Shown here one piece after another: positions 42,670-52,116 of a DNA stretch of 64,000 nt. This DNA comes from Noviherbaspirillum cavernae. Its GTDB lineage: Bacteria; Pseudomonadota; Gammaproteobacteria; Burkholderiales; Burkholderiaceae_D. The stretch lies in NCBI RefSeq assembly GCF_003590875.1, contig NZ_QYUN01000002.1:3658001-3722000 (forward strand), in the 5' to 3' direction. A model generated the notes under the pieces. It saw only the letters and a program-made list of their open reading frames with translations. It did no database searches and was not told the origin of the DNA. A program made the translations under genes and the position numbers. Numbering within the stretch: position 1 is the stretch's first letter; every line of letters begins with the position of its first letter.

Positions 42670-44454
42670 TCATTCGATGCCTCCGAGATAGGCTTCCAGC
42701 ACCGCTTCATCCTCCTGCACCTCGGTCGGCACACCCTCGGCGATCTTGGTGCCAAACTCCATCACGACCAGTCGGTCGGTCAGGTTCATCACGAAATCCA
42801 TGTCGTGCTCGACCAGCAGGATGCTCATGCCTTCCGCGCGCAGCTTGCGCAACAGGTCGGCCAGCGCCTGCTTTTCCTTGTAGCGCAGGCCGGCTGCCGG
42901 CTCGTCCAGCAGCAGCAATGTCGGGTCGCAACACAGGGCGCGCGCGATTTCGAGAATGCGCTGCTGACCAAGCGCGAGACTGCCCGCTTCCTCATACAGC
43001 ATATTGCCTAGGCCGACGCGTTCCAATTGCTTTTTCGCCTCGAACAGCAGGACCTGTTCTTCCTTGCGGTTCCAGCGGGCAATGCTGGCGCCGATGCCGT
43101 TGACGTCGTTGTACGTGCCGCGCAGATGCGCGCCGATCGCGACATTTTCCAGCACCGTCATGGTGGGCATCAGCTTCACGTGCTGGAAGGTGCGCGCGAT
43201 GCCGTGCCGCACGATGCTGCGCGAAGGCAAGCCATCGATGCGCTGCAGCTGGTTGCCGACGCGGAAGCGAACTTCGCCCGAGGTCAGCGGCAGCACGCCG
43301 GTCACCAGATTGAACATGGTCGATTTGCCCGCGCCGTTGGGGCCGATCAGGCCCATGATTTCGCCGGCCTTGACGTCGAAGCTGATGTTATTGACCGCGA
43401 CCAGGCCGCCGAACTCCTTGCGCGCCTTGTCGATCTGCAACACCGTTTCGCCCGCTGCGTGCTTGCTGCGCATCGGCAGCGCATCGGCAGATTCCGGCGC
43501 GCTGACCTGCCGCTTCTGCGGCAGCCACTTGCGCACGAATGGCCACAGGCCGTCGCGCGCATATTGCAGCAGCACCACCAGCATCACGCCGAACACGATG
43601 ACTTCGAAGTTGCCGTTCGCGCCCAGCAATTTTGGCAGAACCACCTGCAACTGATCCTTGAGCAGGGTCAGCAGCGTTGCACCGAGAATCGCACCCCATA
43701 CGTGGCCCGCACCGCCGACCACGGCCATGAACAGGTATTCGATGCCGGCGTTCAGACCGAACGGGGTCGGGTTGACCGCGCGCTGCATGTGCGCGTAGAG
43801 CCAGCCGGAAATGCAGGCCAGCACGGCTGCCATGACGAAGATCACGATCTTCATCCACGCCGTGTTGACACCCATCGCTTCGGCCATCACGCCGCCGCCC
43901 TTCAGGGCGCGGATCGCACGTCCCGGCCTCGAGTTGAGCAGATTCTGGATCGCCACCACCGCAAGGATCACGACCAGCCAGATCAGGCCATACATTTCAC
44001 GTCCGGTATTGAGCGTGAGGTCGAAGATGCTGATCGGCGGGATACCGCTGATGCCGTCGTACTTGCCGAGGAATTCCAGGTTGCCGAACAGGTAGAACAG
44101 CGACAGGCCCCAGGCGATCGTGCCCAGCGGCAGGAAGTGTCCCGACAGCCGCATCGTGATCGCGCCGATGAAGAAGGCCGCGCCGGCGGTGATGACGATG
44201 CCGACCAGCAAGCCAAGCCAGGGCGAGAGGCCGAATTGCGTGCTCAGATATGCGGTCGCGTAGGCACCGAGGCCGACGAAGGCCGCCTGGCCGAAGGAGG
44301 TGAGGCCGCCGACGCCGGTCAGCAGCACCAGTCCGAGCGCGACGATCGAATAGAGGCCGATGTAGTTGGCCAGCGTGATCCAGAATTCCGGCGTCGGCAG
44401 GATCGGCAGCAGCGCAACGGCGGCGATGAAGATCAGGAAGAACTTGTTCATCAT
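42670..44454 (-). CDS. livM-livG: fused LivM permease - LivG ATPase of the branched-chain-type ABC transporter
   Basis: A 594-residue protein. The first 310 residues are a LivM-type permease with eight or more membrane helices ([54 protein letters not shown]). A linker of about 40 residues leads into a complete LivG ATPase: Walker [12 protein letters not shown] near residue 370, [12 protein letters not shown], signature [15 protein letters not shown], Walker [12 protein letters not shown]. The frame is continuous and the two halves are separate genes in most species. It starts with ATGA overlapping the livH stop. Confidence 0.93.
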   Translation of the reverse strand: MMNKFFLIFIAAVALLPILPTPEFWITLANYIGLYSIVALGLVLLTGVGGLTSFGQAAFVGLGAYATAYLSTQFGLSPWLGLLVGIVITAGAAFFIGAITMRLSGHFLPLGTIAWGLSLFYLFGNLEFLGKYDGISGIPPISIFDLTLNTGREMYGLIWLVVILAVVAIQNLLNSRPGRAIRALKGGGVMAEAMGVNTAWMKIVIFVMAAVLACISGWLYAHMQRAVNPTPFGLNAGIEYLFMAVVGGAGHVWGAILGATLLTLLKDQLQVVLPKLLGANGNFEVIVFGVMLVVLLQYARDGLWPFVRKWLPQKRQVSAPESADALPMRSKHAAGETVLQIDKARKEFGGLVAVNNISFDVKAGEIMGLIGPNGAGKSTMFNLVTGVLPLTSGEVRFRVGNQLQRIDGLPSRSIVRHGIARTFQHVKLMPTMTVLENVAIGAHLRGTYNDVNGIGASIARWNRKEEQVLLFEAKKQLERVGLGNMLYEEAGSLALGQQRILEIARALCCDPTLLLLDEPAAGLRYKEKQALADLLRKLRAEGMSILLVEHDMDFVMNLTDRLVVMEFGTKIAEGVPTEVQEDEAVLEAYLGGIE

Positions 44455-45506
44455 TCCTCTCCTTCATCGACATGCTTCGATGTCAGCGAGCGCCACAGCA
44501 GCACCGGGATGATGAGCGTAAACACGATGACTTCCTTCAATGCACTGGCCCAGAACGAGGAAAAGGATTCGAGCAGGCCGACCAGGATCGCGCCGGCGGC
44601 GGCGATCGGATAGCTGGCAAGCCCGCCGATGATGGCACCGACGAAGCCCTTCAGGCCGATCAGGAAACCGCTGTCGTAATACACGGTGGTCAGCGGCGCG
44701 ATCAGCACGCCGCACAGCGCACCCATCGCGGCTGCCAGCGTGAAGGCGAGACGCCCCGCCTGCGTGGTGCCGATGCCGACCAGGCGCGCGCCGAGTCGGT
44801 TGACGGCGGTGGCGCGCAAGGCCTTGCCGGACAGCGCACGCTCGAAATACAGGTAGAGGCCGACGATCAGCACGATGGAGACGCCGACGATGACGATGCT
44901 CTGGCCCGAAATCGCCAGCTGGCCGATCTCGATGCGAGCGTCGGAGAACGGCGTGGTGCGCGATCCTTCCGCACCGAACATCACGAGGCCCAGGCCCATC
45001 AGCGCGAAATGCACGCCGACCGCGACGATCAGCAATACCAGCGTGGTGGCTTCGGCCAGCGGCTGGAAGGCGAGGCGGTAGACCATCGGTCCCATCGGCA
45101 CCACGATGATCAGGGTCAGCAGCACCTGCAGCACCATCGGCAGGCCCGACACCGCGAACGTGCTGGCGGTGGCAAATACCGCGATCGGGAACAGCACGAA
45201 TTTCGCGAAGGCGAGCGCGATGCTGCGCGGCGCGCGGCGGCGGCTCTCGGCGGAGCGCAGCACGGCCAGCGTTTCCTGCACGAAGACGAGGATGCCCAGC
45301 GCCACCAGCAGCGTCGCGGTATGGGGAAACTTGTCGGACTGCATGGCCGCGAGCGTCAACGCGCCGAACGCGACGAATTCGCCCTGCGGAATGAAGATGA
45401 CGCGCGTGACGGAAAACACCAGCACCAGGGCCAGCGCGAGCAGCGCGTAGATGGCGCCGCTGGTGGTGCCATCCTGCGCAAGGATGGCGGCAATTGATAA
45501 ATCCAT
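44451..45506 (-). CDS. livH: branched-chain-type ABC transporter permease LivH
   Basis: A 351-residue inner-membrane permease with the LivH opening ALLALALVLVFSVTRVIFIPQGEFVAFGALT and the coupling region FVGAIIGGLASYPIAAAGAILVGLLESF near the C-terminus. It is somewhat longer than typical LivH because of an inserted cytoplasmic loop after helix 3 (LRSAESRRRAPRSIALAFAKF). It is separated from livK by 265 bases carrying a family C repeat, and overlaps the fused livMG gene by four bases. Confidence 0.92.
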   Translation of the reverse strand: MDLSIAAILAQDGTTSGAIYALLALALVLVFSVTRVIFIPQGEFVAFGALTLAAMQSDKFPHTATLLVALGILVFVQETLAVLRSAESRRRAPRSIALAFAKFVLFPIAVFATASTFAVSGLPMVLQVLLTLIIVVPMGPMVYRLAFQPLAEATTLVLLIVAVGVHFALMGLGLVMFGAEGSRTTPFSDARIEIGQLAISGQSIVIVGVSIVLIVGLYLYFERALSGKALRATAVNRLGARLVGIGTTQAGRLAFTLAAAMGALCGVLIAPLTTVYYDSGFLIGLKGFVGAIIGGLASYPIAAAGAILVGLLESFSSFWASALKEVIVFTLIIPVLLWRSLTSKHVDEGEE

Positions 45507-45608
45507 TCTAAGTCTCGGTAAGGAAGGGTATGCAGGGCAGCGAGAGCGGGAGGTGTTCCGTCTCGCGCACTTCAGATCACACCAAAGTGCTCACATCGCG
45601 TCGCCAGG

Positions 45609-45723
45609 CTCCTTCCCCTGCAAGGGGGAAGGTCGGGATGGGGCTAGGGTCTTCGAACAGGCGCAAAGGCCGGTCGAGCACCCTACCCCCACCCTGGCCC
45701 TCCCCCTTGCAAGGGGGAGGGAA
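45609..45723. repeat. family C inverted repeat between livK and livH
   Basis: An outer arm CTCCTTCCCCTGCAAGGGGG begins at 45609 and the opposite arm ending CCCCCTTGCAAGGGGGAGGG closes at 45723. The inner parts carry GGGATGGGGCTAGGGT and ACCCTACCCCCACCCTGGCC. Related elements occur at 50838 and 60004 and a half copy at 8964. It fills the gap between livK and livH; no gene is seen there. Confidence 0.7.
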
Positions 45724-45771
45724 CCGGACAGCGCACAACGTTCATCAGGCTCCGATACAAGCCAGTCCGGC

Positions 45772-46944
45772 TCAGTCCGCCGAGCCCGCCAGTTTCCACT
45801 TGCCGTTGACGACCTGCACCATCACGCGCGAACGCTGGTCGAGGCCGAGGTGGTCGGTCGGGCCCATGTTGAAGATGCCGTGCGATGCGGGGAGGTTCTT
45901 CACGTTCTCCAGTGCATCGCGCAGCGCGGCGCGGAACTCCTTGGTGCCGGGCTGGCCCTTCTTCAGCGCCTCGGGGATGGCTGCGGACAGCAGCACGCCG
46001 GTATCCCAGGCGTGGCCGCCGAAGGTGGACACGCTGCCCGCGCCGTTCGCCTTTTCATAGGCGGTCTTGTAGGCCATCGCCGATTTCTTGACCGGGTTGG
46101 AATCCGGCAGTTGCTCGGCCACCAGCAGCGGACCGGACGGCAGCAGCGTGCCTTCGCAATCCTTGCCGCACACGCGCAGGAAGTCGTTGTTCGCCACGCC
46201 GTGCGTCTGGTAGATCTTGCCCTTGTAGCCGCGTTCCTTCAGCGTCTTCTGCGGCAATGCGGCCGGCGTGCCGGAACCGGCGATCAGCACCGCGTCCGGA
46301 TTGGCCGACATGATCTTCAGGATCTGGCCGGTGACCGAGGTATCGGTGCGGGCGAAACGCTCGTTGGCGATCATCTGGATCTTGCGCACTTCGGCCAGCT
46401 TGGAGAATTCGCGGAACCAGCCTTCGCCGTAGGCGTCGTTGAAGCCGATGAAGGCAACCGTCTTGACGCCGGCGTCGGCCATGTGGCCGGTAATCGCGGT
46501 CGACATGTGCGAATCGTTCTGCGGTGTCTTGAAGACCCAGCGGCGGCGCGCATCGACCGGCGACACGATCGCGGCGGAGGCGGCCATCGAGATCATCGGC
46601 GTTTCCGATTCCACCGCGACGTCGATCATCGCCAGCGAGTTCGGCGTGACGGTCGAACCGACGATCACATCGACCTTGTCTTCGGCCACCATCTTGCGGG
46701 TGTTCTTGACGGCGGTGGTGGTGTCGGAGGCGTCGTCGAGCACGATGTACTCGACCGTCTTGCCGCCGATCTGCTTCGGCAGCAGCGCGAAGGTGTTCTT
46801 CTCCGGGATGCCGAGCGAGGCCGCCGGTCCGGTCGCCGATACCGTCACGCCCACCTTGATCTGGGCAACTGCTGTACCGGACGTAGCGGCAAATGCCGCG
46901 CACACCATGGCCGGCAATATCGCTTTCAGTAGTGTTGTCTTCAT
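45772..46944 (-). CDS. livK: periplasmic substrate-binding protein of a branched-chain-type ABC transporter
   Basis: A 390-residue protein. The signal peptide is MKTTLLKAILPAMVCAAFAATSGTAVA; the type I periplasmic fold begins IKVGVTVSATGPAASLGIPEKN. Later features are VDVIVGSTVTPNSLAMIDVA, KTVAFIGFNDAYGEGWFREF and AVLIAGSGTPAALPQKTLKERGYKGKI. The ATG at 46944 has AAGGAG six bases upstream. Because the operon lies between paaX and the amidase, an aromatic acid such as phenylacetate is as plausible a ligand as a branched-chain amino acid. This cannot be settled from sequence. Confidence 0.9.
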   Translation of the reverse strand: MKTTLLKAILPAMVCAAFAATSGTAVAQIKVGVTVSATGPAASLGIPEKNTFALLPKQIGGKTVEYIVLDDASDTTTAVKNTRKMVAEDKVDVIVGSTVTPNSLAMIDVAVESETPMISMAASAAIVSPVDARRRWVFKTPQNDSHMSTAITGHMADAGVKTVAFIGFNDAYGEGWFREFSKLAEVRKIQMIANERFARTDTSVTGQILKIMSANPDAVLIAGSGTPAALPQKTLKERGYKGKIYQTHGVANNDFLRVCGKDCEGTLLPSGPLLVAEQLPDSNPVKKSAMAYKTAYEKANGAGSVSTFGGHAWDTGVLLSAAIPEALKKGQPGTKEFRAALRDALENVKNLPASHGIFNMGPTDHLGLDQRSRVMVQVVNGKWKLAGSAD

Positions 46945-47032
46945 TGTCTTCTCCTTCTTCATTTGCTGAAACTCCATCGTGGGTGATGAATCTTGCCTTT
47001 CTGTTTGCGGCGATGCCGAACCAGTATTCTTA

Positions 47033-47959
47033 TTATGCCAATCCGCCGAAGCGCTGATGCACATATGACGCCGCTGCGGGTACATGTTGATCTTCACGCT
47101 GCAGCGTCGTCAAGATATATTCCTCGGCCTCCTTGAAGGCAAGCTGGTAAATGTCACGGCACAGCGCATACGCCGGCGTGCCCGGCCATTGCGCCGGCAG
47201 CAAGTCTAGCGGCAGTTGCGGATCGTGCAGCTGCACACGGCGGAATGCATGAATCAGCAGGGTGCGGATGATGAAGGCCCGCTCCGGATCGAGCGCGCCT
47301 TTCCTGTTCAGCAAGGGCAGCAGCGATTCGAAGCATGCGATGAAATGCCGGTAGCCCTCGATCACCGCGCCCAGCTCCCAGCAGGCGTCCACCAGATCGC
47401 TCAGGGGACGCGAGCTGACCTGTCTTGATTCGCTGGCCGAGCACACGAACACCTTGCCGGTCACCTTCACGCGCGCGAGGATTTCCTCCAGCGCCGCGGC
47501 CTTCTCGCCGGGATGACCGAACACGCCGGTCCCGACCATGCCGAATCCTTCCCACAGCAGTTCCTTGCGCAGTTGCGAGCGCTGCGCCGCGCTGATGATT
47601 TCCGGCGCGGTCAGCACCAGCGTCCAGCTGCCGTCCCACTGCAGGCCCGAGGGCGAATAGATGCGGCGGTAGGCGCGTTCGAGCCGGCGCTGGCCGGCCG
47701 CGGTCAGCGAATACTGGCTGCGCCTGCCTTCGCGCGACGCTTCCAGCCAGCCTTCCTCGGCGAGGCGGAACACGCTGGTGCGCACCAGCCGGTCGCTGAT
47801 GCCGAACGGCGCCAGCAGGGTGATCAGGCTGCCGAGCCAGAACGCGCCGCCGCGCGGCGCAATCGCATCGCCCAGCACCGTCATGGCGACGGATTTGGAG
47901 CGCGGCGGATCGCTGGCCAGGCTTTGCTCGATCCATTTGTTGACCGACAGATTCTTCAT
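47033..47959 (-). CDS. paaX: phenylacetate degradation repressor PaaX
   Basis: A GntR-like winged-helix repressor of about 308 residues. It has SVAMTVLGDAIAPRGGAFWLGSLITLLAPFGISDRLVRTSVFRLAEEGWLEASREGRRSQYSLTAAG (the conserved PaaX N-terminal region), WTLVLTAPEI and the C-terminal FIIRTLLIHAFRRVQLHDPQLPLDLLPAQWPGTPAYALCRDIY. PaaX binds its operators until phenylacetyl-CoA releases it. It diverges from paaA. The start is ATG 47959, where similarity to PaaX begins; an ATG at 48016 would add 19 residues. Confidence 0.93.
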   Translation of the reverse strand: MKNLSVNKWIEQSLASDPPRSKSVAMTVLGDAIAPRGGAFWLGSLITLLAPFGISDRLVRTSVFRLAEEGWLEASREGRRSQYSLTAAGQRRLERAYRRIYSPSGLQWDGSWTLVLTAPEIISAAQRSQLRKELLWEGFGMVGTGVFGHPGEKAAALEEILARVKVTGKVFVCSASESRQVSSRPLSDLVDACWELGAVIEGYRHFIACFESLLPLLNRKGALDPERAFIIRTLLIHAFRRVQLHDPQLPLDLLPAQWPGTPAYALCRDIYQLAFKEAEEYILTTLQREDQHVPAAASYVHQRFGGLA

Positions 47960-48045
47960 TCGATAAGGCTGAAAACCCTTGTTGACGATGGCGGCTGGCA
48001 CCGCAGGTGAACGCATTTATATCACAGCAAGCGGCAACAGGATAC

Positions 48046-48065
48046 ATGAATCAGAAATGATTCAT
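48046..48065. promoter_or_regulatory. PaaX-type operator palindrome
   Basis: ATGAATCAGAAATGATTCAT has perfect 8-bp arms around GAAA and contains the TGATTC half-site described for PaaX operators. A further half-site ATGAATCC lies at 48101-48108, overlapping the downstream promoter. The palindrome ends just before the -35 of the paaA promoter, a position suitable for repression of paaA and of paaX. Confidence 0.65.
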
Positions 48066-48073
48066 AAAAAGTG

Positions 48074-48102
48074 TTTACATACCTTATTTCGTATCATATG
48101 AT
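48074..48102 (+). promoter_or_regulatory. sigma-70 promoter of the paaABCDE operon
   Basis: TTTACA (48074-48079), exactly 17 bases, then TATGAT (48097-48102): close matches to -35 and -10. It lies 83 bases before the paaA ATG, directly downstream of the PaaX palindrome. paaX diverges from the same intergenic region. Confidence 0.7.
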
Positions 48103-48184
48103 GAATCCACACTCGAAACGGATTCCTCGAAAATCCGTCTAACCATCTGCCAGAAACTTCACCGCGTTACAGGAGAACCAGACC

Positions 48185-49186
48185 ATGTACGCTCAATTGG
48201 TTGACACCGGCGCGCAGCGCGTGCGCGCGCTGCAAGACATGAGCCCGGAGGAACGGGCGTTTCAGGAAAAAATCGACGCCGGCGTCAAGATCGAGCCGAA
48301 GGACTGGATGCTGGAGGGTTATCGCAAGACGCTGATCCGCCAGATTTCGCAGCACGCGCATTCGGAAATCGTCGGCCAGTTGCCCGAAGGGAATTGGGTG
48401 ACGCGCGCGCCGACCCTGAAGCGCAAGTCGATTCTGCTGGCCAAGATACAGGACGAGGCCGGTCATGGCCTGTATCTGTATAGCGCAGCGGAAACGCTGG
48501 GCGTGTCGCGCGATCAACTGCTTGCCGATCTGCATTCCGGCAAGGCCAAGTATTCCAGCATCTTCAATTACCCCACGCTCTCCTGGGCCGACATGGGCGC
48601 GATCGGCTGGCTGGTCGACGGCTCGGCCATCATCAACCAGATCCCGCTGTGTCGCTGCTCCTACGGCCCGTATGCGCGCGCCATGATTCGCGTGTGCAAG
48701 GAGGAATCCTTCCATGCGCGCCAGGGCTACGACATCATGATGGCGCTGTGCAAGGGCACGCCGGAACAAAAGCAGATGGCGCAGGATGCGCTCAACCGCT
48801 GGTGGTGGCCGTCGCTGATGATGTTCGGCCCGTCCGATGCCGAATCGATCAACAGCGCGCAATCGGCGCAATGGCGCATCAAGCTGTTTTCCAATGACGA
48901 GCTGCGCCAGAAGATGGTCGACCAGACCGTGCCGCAGGCGGAATACCTCGGCCTCACCGTGCCCGACCCGGACCTGAAATGGAACGAGGAAACCGGCCAC
49001 TACGAGTTCGGCGAAATCGACTGGAGCGAATTCCAGAACGTGCTCAAGGGCAACGGCCCCTGCAACCGCGAACGCCTGCGCACCCGCGTGCAGGCCTGGG
49101 AAGACGGTGCATGGTTCCGCGACGGCCTGAACGCCTACGCGGACAAGCAGGCCGCCCGCAAGACACAAGTGCCGCAGGCGGCGTAA
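48185..49186 (+). CDS. paaA: phenylacetyl-CoA epoxidase subunit PaaA
   Basis: A 333-residue catalytic subunit of the ring 1,2-phenylacetyl-CoA epoxidase. It has diiron-type helices containing [44 protein letters not shown] (Glu/Asp-x-x-His), ICRC... [17 protein letters not shown] (Glu-x-x-His) and a typical [20 protein letters not shown]. It epoxidises the aromatic ring of phenylacetyl-CoA with O2. AGGAG is eight bases before the ATG. It is the first gene of paaABCDE. Confidence 0.97.
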   Translation: MYAQLVDTGAQRVRALQDMSPEERAFQEKIDAGVKIEPKDWMLEGYRKTLIRQISQHAHSEIVGQLPEGNWVTRAPTLKRKSILLAKIQDEAGHGLYLYSAAETLGVSRDQLLADLHSGKAKYSSIFNYPTLSWADMGAIGWLVDGSAIINQIPLCRCSYGPYARAMIRVCKEESFHARQGYDIMMALCKGTPEQKQMAQDALNRWWWPSLMMFGPSDAESINSAQSAQWRIKLFSNDELRQKMVDQTVPQAEYLGLTVPDPDLKWNEETGHYEFGEIDWSEFQNVLKGNGPCNRERLRTRVQAWEDGAWFRDGLNAYADKQAARKTQVPQAA

Positions 49187-49207
49187 TCACACCAGCAGGA
49201 GAAAGCA

Positions 49208-49492
49208 ATGAACAAGGAATGGCCGCTGTGGGAAATCTTCATCCGCAGCCAGCATGGATTGGCACACAAGCATGTGGGCAGCCTGCATGCGCCCGACGCC
49301 GAAATGGCAATCAACAATGCGCGTGACGTCTATACGCGGCGCAACGAAGGCGTCAGCATCTGGGTAGTGAAGGCGGCGGACATCACCGCCAGCGTTCCCG
49401 CCGACAAGGGCGCGCTGTTCGAGCCGGCCAACAGCAAGGTATACCGCCACCCGACCTTCTTCCCGATGCCGGAAGAAGTGAAGAATCTGTAA
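49208..49492 (+). CDS. paaB: phenylacetyl-CoA epoxidase subunit PaaB
   Basis: A 94-residue small subunit of the epoxidase complex, recognised by EWPLWEIFIRSQHGLAHKHVGSLHAPDAEMAINNARDVYTRRNEGVSIWVV, the conserved PaaB body. It bridges PaaA and PaaC in the complex. AGGAG precedes the ATG by five bases. It sits 21 bases after paaA. Confidence 0.95.
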   Translation: MNKEWPLWEIFIRSQHGLAHKHVGSLHAPDAEMAINNARDVYTRRNEGVSIWVVKAADITASVPADKGALFEPANSKVYRHPTFFPMPEEVKNL

Positions 49493-49514
49493 GCGGGGGC
49501 TATGGAGAATGGCA

Positions 49515-50270
49515 ATGCCGGATGACAAGTTCAATTTTCTGCTGCGCATGGGCGACAACGCGCTCGTGCTCAGCCAGCGGCTCTCGCAGTGGTGCGGCAA
49601 GGGGCCGGCGCTGGAAGAAGACATTGCGCTGACCAACGTCGCGCTCGATCTGCTGGGCCAGGCGCGGCTGTGGTTCGCCTACGCGGGCGAACTCGAAGGC
49701 AAGGACCGCGATGAAGATCAGCTCGCCTTCCTGCGCGACGCGCACGATTTCCGCAATCTCTTGCTGGTCGAGCAGCCGAACGGCACGTATGCGGATACGC
49801 TGGCGCGTCAGTTCTATTTCGACAGCTGGCACTACTTTCTGCTGCAAGAGTTGACGAAATCGAGCGATGCGCGCGTGGCCGACATCGCCGAAAAATCGAT
49901 CAAGGAAGTCAGCTATCACCTGCGCCGCAGCGGCGACCTGGTGGTGCGGCTGGGCGACGGCAGCGAGCAGAGCCGCAGCATGATGCAGGCCGCGCTGGAC
50001 GATTTGTGGATGTACACCGGCGAAATGTTCAAGGCGGATGCCGTCGATGAAGCGATGACGGCGCAAAGCATCGCGCCGGCACCGGCCGATCTGCACGCGC
50101 CGTGGCTGGCGCATGTGCAGGGCATTTTCGAGGAAGCGACGCTGGTGCTGCCGCCGGCCAATGCCTGGATGCAGCAAGGCGGACGGCAAGGCAAACACAC
50201 CGAGCATCTCGGCTACCTGCTGGCGGAAATGCAATTCCTGCAGCGCGCCTATCCTGGAGCGCAGTGGTGA
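49515..50270 (+). CDS. paaC: phenylacetyl-CoA epoxidase subunit PaaC
   Basis: A 251-residue diiron-type structural partner of PaaA. It contains RMGDNALVLSQRLSQWCGKGPALEEDIALTNVALDLLGQARLW, ARQFYFDSWHYFLLQEL and the C-terminal GRQGKHTEHLGYLLAEMQFLQRAYPGAQW. The ATG at 49515 is seven bases after GGAG; an ATG two codons earlier at 49509 is too close. Its stop overlaps the paaD GTG. Confidence 0.95.
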   Translation: MPDDKFNFLLRMGDNALVLSQRLSQWCGKGPALEEDIALTNVALDLLGQARLWFAYAGELEGKDRDEDQLAFLRDAHDFRNLLLVEQPNGTYADTLARQFYFDSWHYFLLQELTKSSDARVADIAEKSIKEVSYHLRRSGDLVVRLGDGSEQSRSMMQAALDDLWMYTGEMFKADAVDEAMTAQSIAPAPADLHAPWLAHVQGIFEEATLVLPPANAWMQQGGRQGKHTEHLGYLLAEMQFLQRAYPGAQW

Positions 50271-50782
50271 ACGCCACACTTCCCGCCACCGAGCAGATCT
50301 GGGGCTGGCTGCACGAAGTGCCGGACCCCGAAGTGCCGGCAATCTCGGTGGTCGATCTGGGCATCGTGCGCGACGTCGCATGGCAGGAAGATGGGGACGA
50401 GCCGGAATGCGTGGTGACGATCACGCCGACCTACTCCGGCTGTCCGGCGATGGGCGTGATCGCGCAGGCGATTTCGGAAACGCTGCGGCAGCATGGCGTG
50501 AACCGCGTACGGCTCGCGACGCAATTGTCGCCGGCATGGACCACCGACTGGATGAGCGAAAGCGGCAAGACGAAGCTGAAAGGCTACGGCATCGCGCCGC
50601 CGGTGCAGCAGGCGATCGATATCAGCGGCATCAGCCGCCGGCGCAACACTGCGCCGATCGCCTGCCCGCATTGCGGTTCGACACATACGCGCGTCGTCAG
50701 CGAATTCGGTTCGACCTCGTGCAAGGCCTTGTATCGCTGCGACGACTGCAGGGAACCGTTTGATTATTTCAAACCGCATTAA
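50267..50782 (+). CDS. paaD: epoxidase maturation protein PaaD
   Basis: A 171-residue protein with a DUF59/MIP18-type domain (EVPDPEVPAISVVDLGIVRDV...TPTYSGCPAMGVI) and a C-terminal zinc ribbon-like part (CPHCGSTHTRVVSEFGSTSCKALYRCDDCREPFDYFKPH). PaaD probably matures the iron centre of the epoxidase. It starts with GTG at 50267, in GTGA overlap with paaC, with GGAG seven bases upstream. Longer readings begin inside paaC. Confidence 0.93.
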   Translation: MNATLPATEQIWGWLHEVPDPEVPAISVVDLGIVRDVAWQEDGDEPECVVTITPTYSGCPAMGVIAQAISETLRQHGVNRVRLATQLSPAWTTDWMSESGKTKLKGYGIAPPVQQAIDISGISRRRNTAPIACPHCGSTHTRVVSEFGSTSCKALYRCDDCREPFDYFKPH

Positions 50783-50837
50783 CGTCGCATTACGAGAAAT
50801 AGAGAAGTCAGCAATTTGGACGACCGTCGCAAACTCC

Positions 50838-50929
50838 GGCTCCTTCCCCTTCAAGGGGAAAGTTGGGATGGGGATGGGTTTCAGGTAGTAACCCATCCCC
50901 ACCCTAGCCCTCCCCTTGAAAGGGAGGGA
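50838..50929. repeat. family C inverted repeat separating paaD and paaE
   Basis: Arms: GGCTCCTTCCCCTTCAAGGGG at the left and CCCTCCCCTTGAAAGGGAGGG at the right, with GGGATGGGGATGGGTTT and AACCCATCCCCACCCTAG inside. It lies in the 211-base gap between paaD and paaE, which are usually adjacent. The paaE start has no recognisable ribosome-binding site in the sequence after the repeat. Confidence 0.7.
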
Positions 50930-50993
50930 ACGCTCAGGTTTTCGAGCGCCAAATTTCTGAAGCGAATACCGCGACACTAAACACCAGACCGCA

Positions 50994-52070
50994 ATGAGCA
51001 AATTCTATCCACTGACAGTATCCAGGGTGCGCAATGAAACGCGCGACGCGATCGCGGTGACCTTCACCGTGCCGCCGGAATTGAAGGACACCTTCCGCTT
51101 CAACCAGGGCCAGCACCTGACCCTGCGCACCACGATCGCCGGCGAAGACGTGCGCCGTTCGTATTCGATCTGCTCGGCGGTGCAGGACGACGCACTGCGG
51201 GTGGCGATCAAGCGCACCACGGGCGGCGTGTTCTCGACCTGGGCCAACGACACGCTGCAGCCAGGCACGACGATCGAGGTGATGCCGCCGATGGGGCATT
51301 TCAACACGCCGCTGTCGCCCGACAACAGCAAGCATTACCTCGGCTTCGCCGCCGGCAGCGGCATCACTCCGCTGATGTCCATCATCAAGACCACGCTGGC
51401 GACCGAAGCGCACAGCAAGTTCACGCTGTTCTACGGCAATCGTGCCTCGTCCTCCGTGATCTTCCGCGAAGAGCTGGCCGACTTGAAGGACACGTATCTG
51501 GAGCGTTTCAACCTGGTCTACGTGATGAGCCGCGAGCAGCAGGACATCGAACTGTTCAACGGACGCATCACCGGCGAGAAGTGCGCGGAATTCTTCAAGC
51601 ACTGGATCGATCTCGACGACATCGACACCGCCTTCATCTGCGGTCCGGAAGAGATGATGCATGCGGTGTCGGATGCCTTGCAGGCGCATGGCATGCCGAA
51701 ATCGAACATCAAGGTGGAGTTGTTCGCCGCCAGCATCCCGAAGCACAAGCATGTCGCGCAGACGCGCCCGGTCGTCGGCCATGAGGAATGCGAAGTGACG
51801 CTGATCATGGATGGCCGCCATACCATCTTCACCATGCAGAAGGACAAGGAATCGGTGCTCGACGCCGGCCTGCGGCAAGGCATCGAGATGCGCTATTCGT
51901 GCAAGGGCGGCGTCTGCTCCACCTGCCGCTGCAAGGTAGTCGACGGCAAGGTTGACATGGACGTCAACTATGCGCTGGAAGATTACGAGATTGCGCGCGG
52001 CTTTGTGTTGAGTTGCCAGAGCTTTCCGGTGACGGACAAGCTGGTGGTTGATTTCGATCAGGACACCTGA
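50994..52070 (+). CDS. paaE: phenylacetyl-CoA epoxidase reductase PaaE
   Basis: A 358-residue NAD(P)H reductase. It has a FAD/NAD flavoprotein part (RRSYSICSAVQDDALRVAIKR; YLGFAAGSGITPLMSIIKTTL; FNLVYVMSREQQD; AFICGPEEMM) and a C-terminal 2Fe-2S ferredoxin domain (RYSCKGGVCSTCRCKVVDG plus FVLSCQS). It feeds electrons to PaaA. The gene is separated from paaD by a repeat element and has no strong ribosome-binding site before the ATG, unlike its neighbours. Confidence 0.95.
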   Translation: MSKFYPLTVSRVRNETRDAIAVTFTVPPELKDTFRFNQGQHLTLRTTIAGEDVRRSYSICSAVQDDALRVAIKRTTGGVFSTWANDTLQPGTTIEVMPPMGHFNTPLSPDNSKHYLGFAAGSGITPLMSIIKTTLATEAHSKFTLFYGNRASSSVIFREELADLKDTYLERFNLVYVMSREQQDIELFNGRITGEKCAEFFKHWIDLDDIDTAFICGPEEMMHAVSDALQAHGMPKSNIKVELFAASIPKHKHVAQTRPVVGHEECEVTLIMDGRHTIFTMQKDKESVLDAGLRQGIEMRYSCKGGVCSTCRCKVVDGKVDMDVNYALEDYEIARGFVLSCQSFPVTDKLVVDFDQDT

Positions 52071-52116
52071 CAAGCTGTCAAAAAACAAAATAACGCAGCA
52101 TCCCTTGGAGACAACG

